A stretch of 64,000 bases of DNA from Pseudolysinimonas yzui (lineage in GTDB: Bacteria; Actinomycetota; Actinomycetes; Actinomycetales; Microbacteriaceae): the NCBI RefSeq assembly GCF_014653215.1, contig NZ_BNAI01000003.1:287066-351065 (forward strand). Direction: 5' to 3'. The stretch's first letter is position 1. Each line of letters begins with the position of its first letter. This document shows, piece after piece, positions 1 through 8,458 of the stretch. A model generated the notes under the pieces. It did not search any database. It saw only the letters and a program-made list of their open reading frames with translations, and was not told the origin of the DNA. The translations under genes and the position numbers were made by a program.

Positions 1-44
1 AGGAGTCACGCGTCTACCCGCCGGAATCCTGACATCACTCCGGG

Positions 45-959
45 ATGAGTCACGCAGCGCTGTACCACCGCACGGGGACACCCGACGTCCTCGTCGTCGA
101 GGACGTCGGCGACATCGAGCCGGGTGCCGGTGAAGTCGCCGTCCGGGTGCGGGCGGCCGGTCTGAATCCCGTCGACGCGAAGCTGCGGAGCGGATTCATC
201 CCGTCGGATGCCCCGTTCCCCCGCCGCATCGGCTCCGACCTCGCCGGAACGGTCGAGGCCGTCGGCCCGGGGGCCGCGTACGCCGACGGCACGCCGATCG
301 CGGTCGGCGACGAGGTCTTCGGGCGCGCGGCGGGTTCGATCGCCGAGCGCGTCGTCGCGCTCGCCTCCGAGCTCGCCCGGCGACCCGAGCGATTGGCAGG
401 AGAGGTGGCCGGCGGACTGAACGTGGCGGGCCTCACCGCGGTGTCGTGTCTTGCGACCGCGCCGATCGGGCCGGGTGACACGGTGCTCGTCGGCGGAGCC
501 ACCGGAGCCGTGGGCCTCCTCGTGTGCCAGTTGGCGCGGGCGGAGGGCGCGACGGTCTTCGGCACTGCAGCGCCGCGGAACCACGACTTCCTCCGCGCAA
601 TCGGGGTCCAGCCCGTCGCGTACGGCGCCGGACTCGCGGAGCGGGTCGCCCCGCTCGGCCGCGTCACGGCGGTGATCGACTGCCACGGTCGGGAGGCGCT
701 CGACGCGGGCGTCGCCCTCGGGGTGCCGGTCGACCGCATGGTGGCGATCGCCGCCTACGCCGCGCTCGACGAGCTCGGCGTTCTCAACGTCGAGCGGGCC
801 GCCCGCACGACCGCCAACCTCGCGAAACTGGGCGAGGCGATCGCGGACGGCCGACTCGTCTTCCCGGTGGCTGCCACGTTTACCCTCGACGAGGTCGCCG
901 CCGCGTTCCGCGCGCTCGAGTCCTCCCACCAGCCGGGCAAGATCGTCCTGCTGCCCTGA
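45..959 (+). CDS. Quinone oxidoreductase-like medium-chain dehydrogenase
   Basis: 304 aa, close to the usual length of zinc-independent MDR-family NADPH:quinone reductases. An N-terminal GroES-like fold carries GLNPVDAKLRSG (residues 39-50) and GSDLAGTVEAVG (63-74). The Rossmann nucleotide-binding loop GGATGAVG is at 150-157. No catalytic or structural zinc cysteines are visible, which fits a quinone or enone reductase rather than an alcohol dehydrogenase. It probably transfers hydride from NADPH to an unsaturated carbonyl or quinone in the cytoplasm; the substrate cannot be told. The ATG at 45 follows directly on CCGGG with no clear Shine-Dalgarno site. It converges on the aldehyde dehydrogenase downstream and may not belong to that unit. 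Confidence 0.85.
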   Translation: MSHAALYHRTGTPDVLVVEDVGDIEPGAGEVAVRVRAAGLNPVDAKLRSGFIPSDAPFPRRIGSDLAGTVEAVGPGAAYADGTPIAVGDEVFGRAAGSIAERVVALASELARRPERLAGEVAGGLNVAGLTAVSCLATAPIGPGDTVLVGGATGAVGLLVCQLARAEGATVFGTAAPRNHDFLRAIGVQPVAYGAGLAERVAPLGRVTAVIDCHGREALDAGVALGVPVDRMVAIAAYAALDELGVLNVERAARTTANLAKLGEAIADGRLVFPVAATFTLDEVAAAFRALESSHQPGKIVLLP

Positions 960-972
960 GTGGCGGCGACCG

Positions 973-2349
973 TCAGCCTTTCCAGATGGTCTTGAGGTTG
1001 CAGAACTCGCGGATGCCGGCGGCGGCGAGCTCCCGCCCGACACCGGAATCCTTCACGCCGCCGAAAGGCAGCTCCGGGTACGAGATCGTCATTCCGTTCA
1101 CGAACACCGCACCGGCGTCGAGGTTCTGGATGAACCACTCCTCGTCGTCGGCATCGTTCGTCCAGACCGCGGAGCTGAGGCCGAAGGTGGTGCCGTTGGC
1201 GATCGCCAGCGCCTCCTCGCGGTCGGCGACCCGGTAGACCGAGGCCACCGGGCCGAAGGCCTCCTCCCGGTAGATCCGCATCGCCGGGGTGATGCCGTCG
1301 AGCACCGTCGGCGTATAGAACCATCCCGCGCGGTCCGGCACGGTGCCGCCGGTGACGGCGGTCGCGCCCTGGGCGACGGCATCCGCCACCAGCCCGGCGA
1401 GCTCGTCGCGGCCCGACCGGGTCGCGAGCGGACCGACATCCGTCGTCTCGTCGAGCGGGTCGCCGACCGTGAGCGCCGCGACCTTCTCGGTGAAGAGGCG
1501 CACGAAGTCGTCGTAGACGTCGGTGTGCACGATGAACCGTTTCGCGGCGATGCACGACTGACCGTTGTTCTGGTTCCGCGCCGTGACGGCGACGGTTGCG
1601 GCCTTCTCGAGGTCGGCGCTCGGCAGCACGATGAAGGGGTCGGACCCCCCGAGTTCGAGAACGACGTGTTTCACCTCGGAGCCGGCGATCGACCCGAGGG
1701 AACGTCCGGCGGGTTCGGAGCCGGTCAGCGTCGCGGCCTTGACGCGGGGGTCGCGGAGCACGCGCTCGACCCCGGATGCCGGAATGAGCAGAGTGTGGAA
1801 GGCGCCGGTCGGGAAGCCGCCGCGCTCGAAGAGCGTGTCGAGGTAGAGCGCCGACTGCGGCACGTTGGAGGCGTGCTTGAGCAGGCCCGTGTTGCCCGCC
1901 ATCAGGGCCGGGGCAGCGAAGCGCAAGACTTGCCAGAGCGGGTAGTTCCAGGGCATGACCGCGAGCACGACACCGATCGGGGCGTATCGGGTGCCCGCCG
2001 CGGAGGCGTTGACCGCCGACGGATCGGCGAGCGCCTCGGGTGCCAGGAACTCTTCGGCGTGATCGGCGTAGAAGCGCATGCCCTTCGCGCTCTTGCGCAC
2101 CTCGGCGCGAGCCCCCGCGATCGGGCGGCCCATCTCGATCGTGATGAGACGCGCGAGCTCCTCGACCTCGTCGTCGAGTAGCTGGGCCGCGGCCCGCATC
2201 CACTCCGCGCGCTGGGCGAACGTCGTCGCGCGCAGGGCGTGGAATGCGGCGTCCGCGGCTGCGATCCGGCGCTCCACCTCGGCGTCGCTGTGGGGCTCGA
2301 ACGTCTGCTCGGTCTCGCCCGTGAACGGGTTGATCGTCGCGATGGCCAT
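973..2349 (-). CDS. NAD(P)-dependent aldehyde dehydrogenase, succinate-semialdehyde type
   Basis: 458 aa, the length of actinobacterial GabD1-type succinate-semialdehyde dehydrogenases. Aldehyde-dehydrogenase landmarks are present: PWNYP (oxyanion Asn about 135), general-base Glu about 232 in LELGGSDPF, and nucleophile Cys266 in NNGQSCIAAK. It oxidises an aldehyde to the acid with NAD(P)+ in the cytoplasm. Succinate semialdehyde is the likeliest substrate from family resemblance, but any short semialdehyde released by the adjacent catabolic genes is possible. The start is supported by GAGGAG about 7 nt upstream. It is transcribed away from the GntR gene, and its leader holds a perfect 10-bp inverted repeat that could be an operator. 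Confidence 0.88.
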   Translation of the reverse strand: MAIATINPFTGETEQTFEPHSDAEVERRIAAADAAFHALRATTFAQRAEWMRAAAQLLDDEVEELARLITIEMGRPIAGARAEVRKSAKGMRFYADHAEEFLAPEALADPSAVNASAAGTRYAPIGVVLAVMPWNYPLWQVLRFAAPALMAGNTGLLKHASNVPQSALYLDTLFERGGFPTGAFHTLLIPASGVERVLRDPRVKAATLTGSEPAGRSLGSIAGSEVKHVVLELGGSDPFIVLPSADLEKAATVAVTARNQNNGQSCIAAKRFIVHTDVYDDFVRLFTEKVAALTVGDPLDETTDVGPLATRSGRDELAGLVADAVAQGATAVTGGTVPDRAGWFYTPTVLDGITPAMRIYREEAFGPVASVYRVADREEALAIANGTTFGLSSAVWTNDADDEEWFIQNLDAGAVFVNGMTISYPELPFGGVKDSGVGRELAAAGIREFCNLKTIWKG

Positions 2350-2358
2350 GCGCTGCTC

Positions 2359-2387
2359 CTCGTCGAGTGAAGAAGTGACTCGACGAG
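2359..2387. promoter_or_regulatory. 10-bp perfect inverted repeat in the aldehyde dehydrogenase leader
   Basis: CTCGTCGAGT (2359-2368) and ACTCGACGAG (2378-2387) are perfect inverted arms around a 9-nt spacer. On the minus strand a TAGTCT -10 (2391-2386) sits against the upstream arm and the GAGGAG ribosome-binding site overlaps the other. The element could be an operator at the transcription start or an RNA hairpin that hides the Shine-Dalgarno site. No T-run follows, so it does not look like a terminator. Confidence 0.5.
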
Positions 2388-2456
2388 ACTACGTGGCGCG
2401 AAGGGGCGCCACAGCCGATAGCTGGCATACCCGCTGCGCTCTCGTCACGACGCTCG

Positions 2457-2468
2457 ATATTTGATATT
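2457..2468 (+). promoter_or_regulatory. AT-rich palindrome and candidate -10 of the GntR gene
   Basis: ATATTTGATAT (2457-2467) is an ATAT-N3-ATAT palindrome in an otherwise GC-rich region, 9 nt before the GntR ATG. GATATT (2463-2468) could be the -10, which would give a leaderless or nearly leaderless transcript because no Shine-Dalgarno sequence is visible. Its position suggests autoregulation by the encoded FCD-type repressor. This is inferred from position only. Confidence 0.4.
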
Positions 2469-2476
2469 CCTGGCAG

Positions 2477-3184
2477 ATGACCATTCACCGCCCGGCCCGC
2501 ATGGCCGATCAGGTCACCCGCGTCCTGCGCGATCGGATCGTCGACGGCACCCTTCCCGCGGGCTCCCGCATCGATATCGGCGAGACCGCGAACGAACTCG
2601 GTGTCAGCCCGACGCCCGTGCGCGAGGCGCTCGTGCAGCTCGAGTCGCTCGGACTGCTGACCCGCGAGCCGTACCGCGGCGCCGTCGTCGTGGGCATCGA
2701 CCTGAACCGCCTCGAGGAGGTCACGGCGCTCCGCATCGACCTCGAGGGTCGTGCCGCCGAACTCGGCGTCCCGCGGCTCAGTGACGCCGACCTCGAACGG
2801 ATGCGGGAGGTGCTCGGGCAGCTGGAACGCGGCTCCGACGACGCGGCCTTCTCGTTGGGACTGTTCAACGAACTCAACCGCGAGTTCCACTCGGTGATCT
2901 ATCGCGCGAGCGATTCGCCGACCCTCGTGCGACTCATCGACCTGCTGGGCGCCGAAGCCGATCGCATGCGACTCCATGTCGACGTCCGCGCCCCGTTCGC
3001 TGAGGCGTTCCACCGGCAGATCCTCGCCGGCTGCGAGCGCCGGGACGCGCCCGCGGTGGCGGCCGCGACGCGCCAGCACCTCCTCGAGGCGTACATCGCG
3101 ATGCGTCATGGCGACGACACGATCTCCCCCGGGATCCTCGCGGATGTGCTCAGCAGCACCGGAACCGAGGCCCGCCATGGGTAG
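2477..3184 (+). CDS. GntR-family regulator, FadR/FCD subgroup
   Basis: 235 aa. The N-terminal winged helix (about residues 8-72) contains IVDGTLPAGSRIDIGE and the recognition segment VSPTPVREALVQLESLGLL. It is followed by an all-helical FCD ligand-binding domain (about 80-220) with an FHSVIYRAS segment typical of the metal-binding subgroup. Such proteins are usually repressors released by a pathway intermediate. The stop overlaps the ATG of the next gene by 8 nt, so it is translated with the catabolic genes it probably controls. The AT-rich palindrome just upstream is the best candidate operator. Confidence 0.88.
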   Translation: MTIHRPARMADQVTRVLRDRIVDGTLPAGSRIDIGETANELGVSPTPVREALVQLESLGLLTREPYRGAVVVGIDLNRLEEVTALRIDLEGRAAELGVPRLSDADLERMREVLGQLERGSDDAAFSLGLFNELNREFHSVIYRASDSPTLVRLIDLLGAEADRMRLHVDVRAPFAEAFHRQILAGCERRDAPAVAAATRQHLLEAYIAMRHGDDTISPGILADVLSSTGTEARHG

Positions 3185-4184
3185 CGAGGGATTCGTCGCA
3201 GAACCTGCGACCCGCTTTCTCACCGACAGCGATGTCGCGGCACTCGCCGACTGGGACAGCGCCATCGCGGCGTTGCGCGCCGCGTATGCGCGCGCGGACG
3301 AGCCCACCGCCACTCCGGAACGGTCGGTGGCCGTGACGGCGACGGGGTGGCAGCGCACGATGCCGTCGGCGCCACCAGGTGCACGGTTCGCGGGATCGAA
3401 GACGATCACCGCGTCGATCGCGACCGGCCTCGTGAGCTACCTGATCACCCTCTTCGACCAGAACGACGCTCGCCTCGCTGCGCTGATCGACGGCAACCGC
3501 CTCACGGGCATCCGCACGGCGGCGACCGCCGCCGCCGCGCTCACGGCTCTCCTGCCGCGCCAGCCGATCGTCGCCGCCGTGGTGGGATCCGGGTTCGAAG
3601 CCCGCGCTCAGGTGCGGGCGGCATCGCGCGTCGCCGATCTCTCCTCGGTGCGGGTCAGCAGCCCCACCGCCGCCAACCGGGAGCGCTTCGCGACCGAGCT
3701 CGCGGCCGAGCTGGGACTCCCCGTCGTCGCCGTCGACTCCGCCGAAGCGGCGGTGCGAGACGCCGATCTCGTGCTGTGCGCCGCACGCTCGCGCGACGAG
3801 ACCCCGACCGTGTTCGCCGAATGGGTCGCCGACGACGCGACGATCGTCTCGGTCGGCTCGACGACCCCCGCCCAGAGGGAACTCGACCCGGCGCTCATCG
3901 GCCGAGCCGGCCTCGTCGTCGCCGATGCCCTCGCCGAGGTGCTGCACGACTCGGGCGACATGATCGCGGCGCGCGCCGCGGGGTTCGATCCCGACGTGGT
4001 CACGGTGTCCCTCCACGACCTCCTCGGCGGCCGCGTGTGCCGGCCGGCGTCGGGGATCGCCATCTACAAGTCCACCGGCTCGGGATTCCAAGACCTCGTG
4101 ATCGCCGAACTGCTCTACGAGCGCGCCGTCGAACGGGGCCTCGGCACACCGCTCCCGGTCGGCATCCTCACCATCCGCAAGTAA
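3177..4184 (+). CDS. Ornithine cyclodeaminase / mu-crystallin family protein
   Basis: 335 aa, typical length. The family hallmark FAGSKTITASIATGLVSY is followed by DGNRLTGIRTAATAAAAL, and a Rossmann segment VVGSGFEARAQVRAA binds NAD(P). Members deaminate and cyclise ornithine, reduce cyclic ketimines, or act as alanine or opine dehydrogenases. In this setting an imine-reducing or amine-removing step on a catabolic intermediate is plausible, but the substrate is unknown. The ATG at 3177 overlaps the GntR stop codon, which argues for translational coupling and rules out the longer upstream frame. Confidence 0.82.
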   Translation: MGSEGFVAEPATRFLTDSDVAALADWDSAIAALRAAYARADEPTATPERSVAVTATGWQRTMPSAPPGARFAGSKTITASIATGLVSYLITLFDQNDARLAALIDGNRLTGIRTAATAAAALTALLPRQPIVAAVVGSGFEARAQVRAASRVADLSSVRVSSPTAANRERFATELAAELGLPVVAVDSAEAAVRDADLVLCAARSRDETPTVFAEWVADDATIVSVGSTTPAQRELDPALIGRAGLVVADALAEVLHDSGDMIAARAAGFDPDVVTVSLHDLLGGRVCRPASGIAIYKSTGSGFQDLVIAELLYERAVERGLGTPLPVGILTIRK

Positions 4185-4216
4185 CCCACCTCACCGACAC
4201 GACCCCAGGAAGAACC

Positions 4217-5236
4217 ATGGCCAGCTACCAGAAGTCCGAGGCCCGCGAGTGGGCGCGGGAGCGCCTCATCGGTGCCGTCAACTGCACGATCCCGTCGTTC
4301 ACCACCGACCTCACCGCGATCAACGAGACCGGCATCCGGCACGACATCCAGCTGGCGAAGGAGCACGGCTTCCTCGGCACCCTCGGCGTCTCGGAGGTCA
4401 GCATCACCCTGCCCGAGTACCTCGAATTCCTCGCGATCTCGAAAGACGAGGGTGGCGACGGCTTCGTCGTCGTTCATCACGCGAGCTGGAGCACTCTCGA
4501 GCAGAACATCGAGGCCGTCAGGGGCGCGGAGGCGGCGGGGGCCGACCTCGTTCTGCTGTCCTACCCGCCGAACTTCTACCCGCAGAGCGAGCAGGAGATC
4601 TACGACTACACGAAGGCGGTCTGCGACGCGACGAATCTCGCGGTGATCCTCTTCCCGATGCTCCTCTGGGGATTCAGCCAGCGCATCCACCCCTCCGACA
4701 TCCCGACGCGCCTCATCCGCCGACTCCTCGACGACGTGCCGAACATCGCCGTCATCAAAGCCGAGGGCGGCTTCCCGAGCATCATGGGGATCATCGAAGC
4801 CCACCGGGTGTTCGGCGACGAGGTCGTCATCTCCTGCCCGATCGAGGGCGAGCTGCTGCCGCTCGGCCAGCTCATCCCGATTCAGCTCTCGGCGACGAGC
4901 GACCACGAGTTCTGGGGTGCGACGATTCCGCAGGCGATGAGACTGCTGGACGACGGCAGGTTCGCCGAGGTCACCGAGCTCTACTGGAAGATGCACCCGG
5001 CGAGAAAGGCGAAGGCCGCGATCGCACAGCAACTGAACGGTGGAGCATTCATCAACCGGCAGCTCTGGAAGTTCCAGGGCTGGCTGCAGGGCTACAACGG
5101 CGGGCCGTTGCGTCTGCCCACCCAGCGCATCCACGACCCGCAGATGGGCGCGCTCAAGAAGGGGCTCATCGACTCCGGGTACGAGCCGACGAGCGATCCG
5201 TTCAGCGCCTTCTTCGTGGGGCGCAACCCCGTCTGA
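4217..5236 (+). CDS. DapA-superfamily (dihydrodipicolinate synthase-like) lyase or aldolase
   Basis: 339 aa, about 40 residues longer than typical DapA. The Schiff-base lysine is clear: Lys181 in NIAVIKAEGG. The helper tyrosine that E. coli DapA carries in LYNVP is replaced: the equivalent segment reads ILFPMLLWG, with Phe146 in its place. The enzyme therefore probably performs a different class I aldolase or hydratase step from lysine synthesis, for example retro-aldol cleavage of a keto acid in the pathway encoded around it. AGGAAG about 6 nt upstream supports the ATG at 4217. It lies 32 nt after the cyclodeaminase homologue in the same direction. Confidence 0.82.
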   Translation: MASYQKSEAREWARERLIGAVNCTIPSFTTDLTAINETGIRHDIQLAKEHGFLGTLGVSEVSITLPEYLEFLAISKDEGGDGFVVVHHASWSTLEQNIEAVRGAEAAGADLVLLSYPPNFYPQSEQEIYDYTKAVCDATNLAVILFPMLLWGFSQRIHPSDIPTRLIRRLLDDVPNIAVIKAEGGFPSIMGIIEAHRVFGDEVVISCPIEGELLPLGQLIPIQLSATSDHEFWGATIPQAMRLLDDGRFAEVTELYWKMHPARKAKAAIAQQLNGGAFINRQLWKFQGWLQGYNGGPLRLPTQRIHDPQMGALKKGLIDSGYEPTSDPFSAFFVGRNPV

Positions 5237-5320
5237 TCCGATGCCTCCCATGCGCAAGAGCCCTGCCGCGGCGGGCGCGACGTGATTCAGGATGGGGCAA
5301 CGAGCAAAGGAGCCGCCGCG

Positions 5321-6088
5321 ATGCGATTCGTCGACCTGTCCATGCCCCTCGACGATGTGACCCCCGTCGACCCGGCCTTCCTCAGACCGAAGATCGAATA
5401 CAAGAACCACCTCGACACCGTCGAGGAGATGCGCGCGATGTACGGCATCCGGCCCGACCAGCTTCCGGAAGGTCAAGGCCTCGCGGCTGAGAACCTCACC
5501 CTCACGACGCACTCCGGAACCCACGTCGACGCCCCCTGGCACTACCACCCGACGATGAACAACGGCGAGCGCGCCTGGACGATCGACGAGGTTCCGCTCG
5601 ACTGGTTCTTCCGCCCCGGCGTGAAACTCGACCTGCGCCACCTCCCCAGCGGTCACCTCGTGACACCCGCCGAGATCGATGCCGCTCTCGCCGAGATCGG
5701 GCACGAGTTGCAGCCTCTCGATATCGTGCTCGTCCATACGGTCGCGGCGGATGCCTACGGCCGCGACGACTACATCGATACGGGGATCGGGTTCGGCCGC
5801 GAGGCGACCCTGCACCTCACCGGCAAGGGGGTGCGCGTGGTCGGCACGGACGCCTGGAGTTGGGACCTGCCGGTGAGCCTCAACCGGCAGCTCTTCGAGC
5901 AGACCGGCGACCCGTCGGTCGTCTGGGAAGGCCACAAGGCCGGCGCCGAGGTGGGGTACTGCCAGATCGAGAAGCTGCAGAACCTCGGCGACCTGCCCGC
6001 CACGGGCTTCACCGTCGCGTGCTTCCCCGCAAAGGTGCGGGGCGCATCCGCGGGGTGGACCCGAGCCGTCGCGATCTTCGACCACTGA
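5321..6088 (+). CDS. Cyclase-family metal-dependent hydrolase (kynurenine formamidase-like)
   Basis: 255 aa. The PF04199 signature HxGTHxDxPxH is intact as HSGTHVDAPWH (His64, His68, Asp70, His74), the divalent-metal site of arylformamidase and isatin hydrolase relatives. It hydrolyses an amide or cyclic amide/ester. In this cluster it may open a ring or remove a formyl group; the substrate is unknown. The start at 5321 is chosen because AAAGGAG lies about 9 nt upstream; an in-frame GTG further upstream lacks such a site. A second, divergent cyclase-family enzyme is encoded on the other strand at 9613-10581. Confidence 0.84.
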   Translation: MRFVDLSMPLDDVTPVDPAFLRPKIEYKNHLDTVEEMRAMYGIRPDQLPEGQGLAAENLTLTTHSGTHVDAPWHYHPTMNNGERAWTIDEVPLDWFFRPGVKLDLRHLPSGHLVTPAEIDAALAEIGHELQPLDIVLVHTVAADAYGRDDYIDTGIGFGREATLHLTGKGVRVVGTDAWSWDLPVSLNRQLFEQTGDPSVVWEGHKAGAEVGYCQIEKLQNLGDLPATGFTVACFPAKVRGASAGWTRAVAIFDH

Positions 6089-6171
6089 CCCGACTCGACC
6101 CGATCCGCGTATCAGCGAGAGCGATGACGGGGATCGGCAGGACCACCTTCCACCCTGAGGCCTCGCCTCCG

Positions 6172-6177
6172 TAGCGT
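6172..6177 (+). promoter_or_regulatory. Candidate -10 (TAGCGT) for the alpha/beta hydrolase
   Basis: The 138-nt gap 6089-6226 holds TAGCGT at 6172-6177, followed about 50 nt later by the hydrolase ATG with a GGAG Shine-Dalgarno site. It may give the hydrolase its own promoter. No convincing -35 was seen. Confidence 0.3.
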
Positions 6178-6226
6178 GTGAACGCGCGACGGTGCGAGCC
6201 GCGACGCAGCGAGCGGAGATCCCACA

Positions 6227-7396
6227 ATGTTCATGTACTTCCCCACCAACTACGTCTGGAGCATGGCCGCCGTCGGCGCGCTCAACAACGGCGGTTTCAT
6301 CGACGAGGTCGACCGGGCCTGCAAGCCCGTACTCGAGGCCTCGCAGAACGGCGACGACGTCGGCACCGAACTGCTCTACGACTCGTGGGCGGCGGTAGCC
6401 GACCGGCTCATCGCCTCGGCCGACGCGGATGTCACCCTGGGCCGAGTGATCAATGCCGGCGACAAGCTCTACCGCGCGAGCCTCTACACCTCGATGGCCG
6501 AGCGGCTCCAGTCGCCGCAGTGGGAGGGGCGCCGCGCCGCGTACCAGAAGTCGATCGACCTGCTGCTGCGCCACATCGAGCTCTCCGGCAGCCCCGTCAC
6601 GACCCTCGAGGTCCCCTACGAAGACACCAGTCTTCCGGCGTACTTCCACCCCGCCGACCCGGCCGCCGTGCCCGCGGGCACGAAGTCGCCGGTCATCATC
6701 CTCTGGAACGGGCTCGACTCGACGAAGGAGATGATGTACTACTCCAGCTACCCGCAGATGCTCGCCCGGCGGGGCATCGCGACCCTGATGGTCGACACCC
6801 CCGGATCCGGTGAGGCGTTGCGGATGCGCGGCCTCACTTCGCGGTACGACACCGAGGTCTGGGCGGCGGCGTGCGTCGACTACCTGGAGACGCGGGACGA
6901 CATCGACCCGAAGGCGATCGGCATCACCGGCTGGTCGCTCGGCGGCTACTACGCGCCCCGCGCCGCAGCCTTCGAGAAGCGCATCGCCCTCGTCGTCGCC
7001 TGGGGGGCCAACCACGACTGGGCCGAAGTGCAGCAACGTCGGCTGCAGCGCGAAGGCGAGAACCCGGTTCCGCACTACTGGAACCACGTGCAGTGGGTCT
7101 TCGGCGCCTCCTCGATGGACGACTTCATCGAGAAGACCAAGAACATGAGTCTCGACGGGGTGGTCGAGAAGATCACCGTTCCGTTCCTCATCACCCACGG
7201 CGCGAACGACCGGCAGATCCCGGTCGCCTACGCGCACCGGTCGGCCGAGCAGGCGGTGAACTCGCCCAAGCTCGAGTTGCGCATCTTCGACGAGCCCGAG
7301 GGCGGCACGGAGCACATCTCGATCGACAACATGCCCTACGTCGCCGCATTCGTCGCCGACTGGGTCGCCGAGACCTTCGCCGAACTGCGGCGCTGA
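6227..7396 (+). CDS. Alpha/beta hydrolase, FrsA / 2,6-dihydroxypseudooxynicotine hydrolase-like
   Basis: 389 aa with a helical N-terminal extension (about 1-140) before the hydrolase core, as in the 2,6-dihydroxypseudooxynicotine hydrolase group that cleaves C-C bonds next to a ring. The nucleophile elbow is GWSLGGYYA with Ser237. A candidate acid lies in THGANDRQIP and the likely histidine in EGGTEHISID. Its company of a ring hydroxylase, ring-cleaving dioxygenase and fumarylacetoacetase homologue fits C-C or amide bond hydrolysis of a ring-derived intermediate. Substrate unknown. Start: ATG at 6227 with GGAG about 10 nt upstream. Confidence 0.78.
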   Translation: MFMYFPTNYVWSMAAVGALNNGGFIDEVDRACKPVLEASQNGDDVGTELLYDSWAAVADRLIASADADVTLGRVINAGDKLYRASLYTSMAERLQSPQWEGRRAAYQKSIDLLLRHIELSGSPVTTLEVPYEDTSLPAYFHPADPAAVPAGTKSPVIILWNGLDSTKEMMYYSSYPQMLARRGIATLMVDTPGSGEALRMRGLTSRYDTEVWAAACVDYLETRDDIDPKAIGITGWSLGGYYAPRAAAFEKRIALVVAWGANHDWAEVQQRRLQREGENPVPHYWNHVQWVFGASSMDDFIEKTKNMSLDGVVEKITVPFLITHGANDRQIPVAYAHRSAEQAVNSPKLELRIFDEPEGGTEHISIDNMPYVAAFVADWVAETFAELRR

Positions 7397-7405
7397 CGCG
7401 TCAGA

Positions 7406-7443
7406 ACGGATCCGGGGACGCCACCACGCACCCCCGGATCCGT
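7406..7443. terminator. Symmetric hairpin between convergent genes
   Basis: ACGGATCCGGGG (7406-7417) and CCCCGGATCCGT (7432-7443) are perfect 12-bp arms around a 14-nt loop. The hairpin sits midway between the convergent hydrolase and FAH-family stops. There is no T-run on either strand, so it may be a bidirectional terminator of the GC-rich type or simply a 3'-end stabiliser. Confidence 0.55.
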
Positions 7444-7462
7444 GGACCTGGTGACTGCTCGG

Positions 7463-8458
7463 CTACCCCGCCGCGCGGGTGCGCGCCCGTGAGCGCGGCC
7501 GGGCCGGCGGGATGGCCGGGGTGACCCGCGACTCGCCGAGCACGTTGCGGATCTCACCGAGGCGCTCCACCCGGATGACGACCTCGTCGCCCGGAACCAG
7601 CGGAGCCGGCACGAGTTCGCCGGCGCGACCCCAGAGCTCGGCGAGGCACCCGCGCCCGGCGGTGCCCGAACCCAGCACGTCACCCGGAACGACCCGTGTG
7701 TCGCGGCTCGCGTAGGCGACAAGCTCCGCGAAGGGCCACCCCATGTTGCTGAGCAGGTCGGTACCGATCGTGACGCCGTTGACGAGAACCTCGACCTCGA
7801 GCTGCAGGAACCCTTCGGCATCGACCAGGTCGGCGACCTCGTCGGCCGTCACGAGCACCGGGCCGAGAGTGGTCGCGAAGTCCTTGCCCTTGGCCGGCCC
7901 CAGCTTCACCGCCATCTCACGGAACTGCACGTCGCGCGCCGACCAGTCGTTCATGATCGTGTAGCCGAAGATGTGGGCCCCGGCTTCGTCCGGCGCGAGG
8001 TGCGCGCCGTCGCGGCCCGGCACAGCGCCGATGACGGCGGCGACTTCGAGTTCGAAGTCCCGCTTCACCGACGCGGCCGGAAAGATGACCGGGTCACCGG
8101 TGGCGATCACGGAGTGCGGGTTGGTGAAGTAGAAGGTCGGGAACTCGTACCATTCCGCCGGAATGTTGCCGGTGCCGTCAGGCCCGGCCGTCATCCCTTC
8201 GACGTGTTCCTCGAAGGTCACGAAGTCACGGATCGTCGCGGGGCGCAGCGGCGGCAGCAGGGTGACGTCATCGAGGCGCACGGCCGCGTCGGTCAGCCCG
8301 GCTTCGACGTCGGCACCGATCTCGAGTGCCCGCGTGAGACCTGCCTCGAGAAGCTGCTGGATGCCGACGCCGGCCGGTAGCTCGCCGAGACGCTCGCCGA
8401 CCATCACCCCTTCGTGCACGGCAGGGTCGCCGGGCTGACGCCAGCGCGCGAACCTCAC
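7463..8458 (-). CDS. Fumarylacetoacetate hydrolase (FAH) family protein
   Basis: 331 aa. The C-terminal FAH fold shows the metal-binding acids in RDFELEVAAVIG and GYTIMNDWSARDVQ, then KGKDFATTLGP and the GSGTAGRG stretch. Family members hydrolyse or decarboxylate/isomerise beta-diketo and oxo-enol acids, including products of ring cleavage. GTG at 8458 is chosen because it overlaps the TGA of the upstream monooxygenase (GTGA) and because MRFARWRQPGD is a natural beginning for the family. The longer upstream frame reads as shadow sequence. It probably acts after the dioxygenase on the cleaved ring. Confidence 0.84.
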   Translation of the reverse strand: MRFARWRQPGDPAVHEGVMVGERLGELPAGVGIQQLLEAGLTRALEIGADVEAGLTDAAVRLDDVTLLPPLRPATIRDFVTFEEHVEGMTAGPDGTGNIPAEWYEFPTFYFTNPHSVIATGDPVIFPAASVKRDFELEVAAVIGAVPGRDGAHLAPDEAGAHIFGYTIMNDWSARDVQFREMAVKLGPAKGKDFATTLGPVLVTADEVADLVDAEGFLQLEVEVLVNGVTIGTDLLSNMGWPFAELVAYASRDTRVVPGDVLGSGTAGRGCLAELWGRAGELVPAPLVPGDEVVIRVERLGEIRNVLGESRVTPAIPPARPRSRARTRAAG

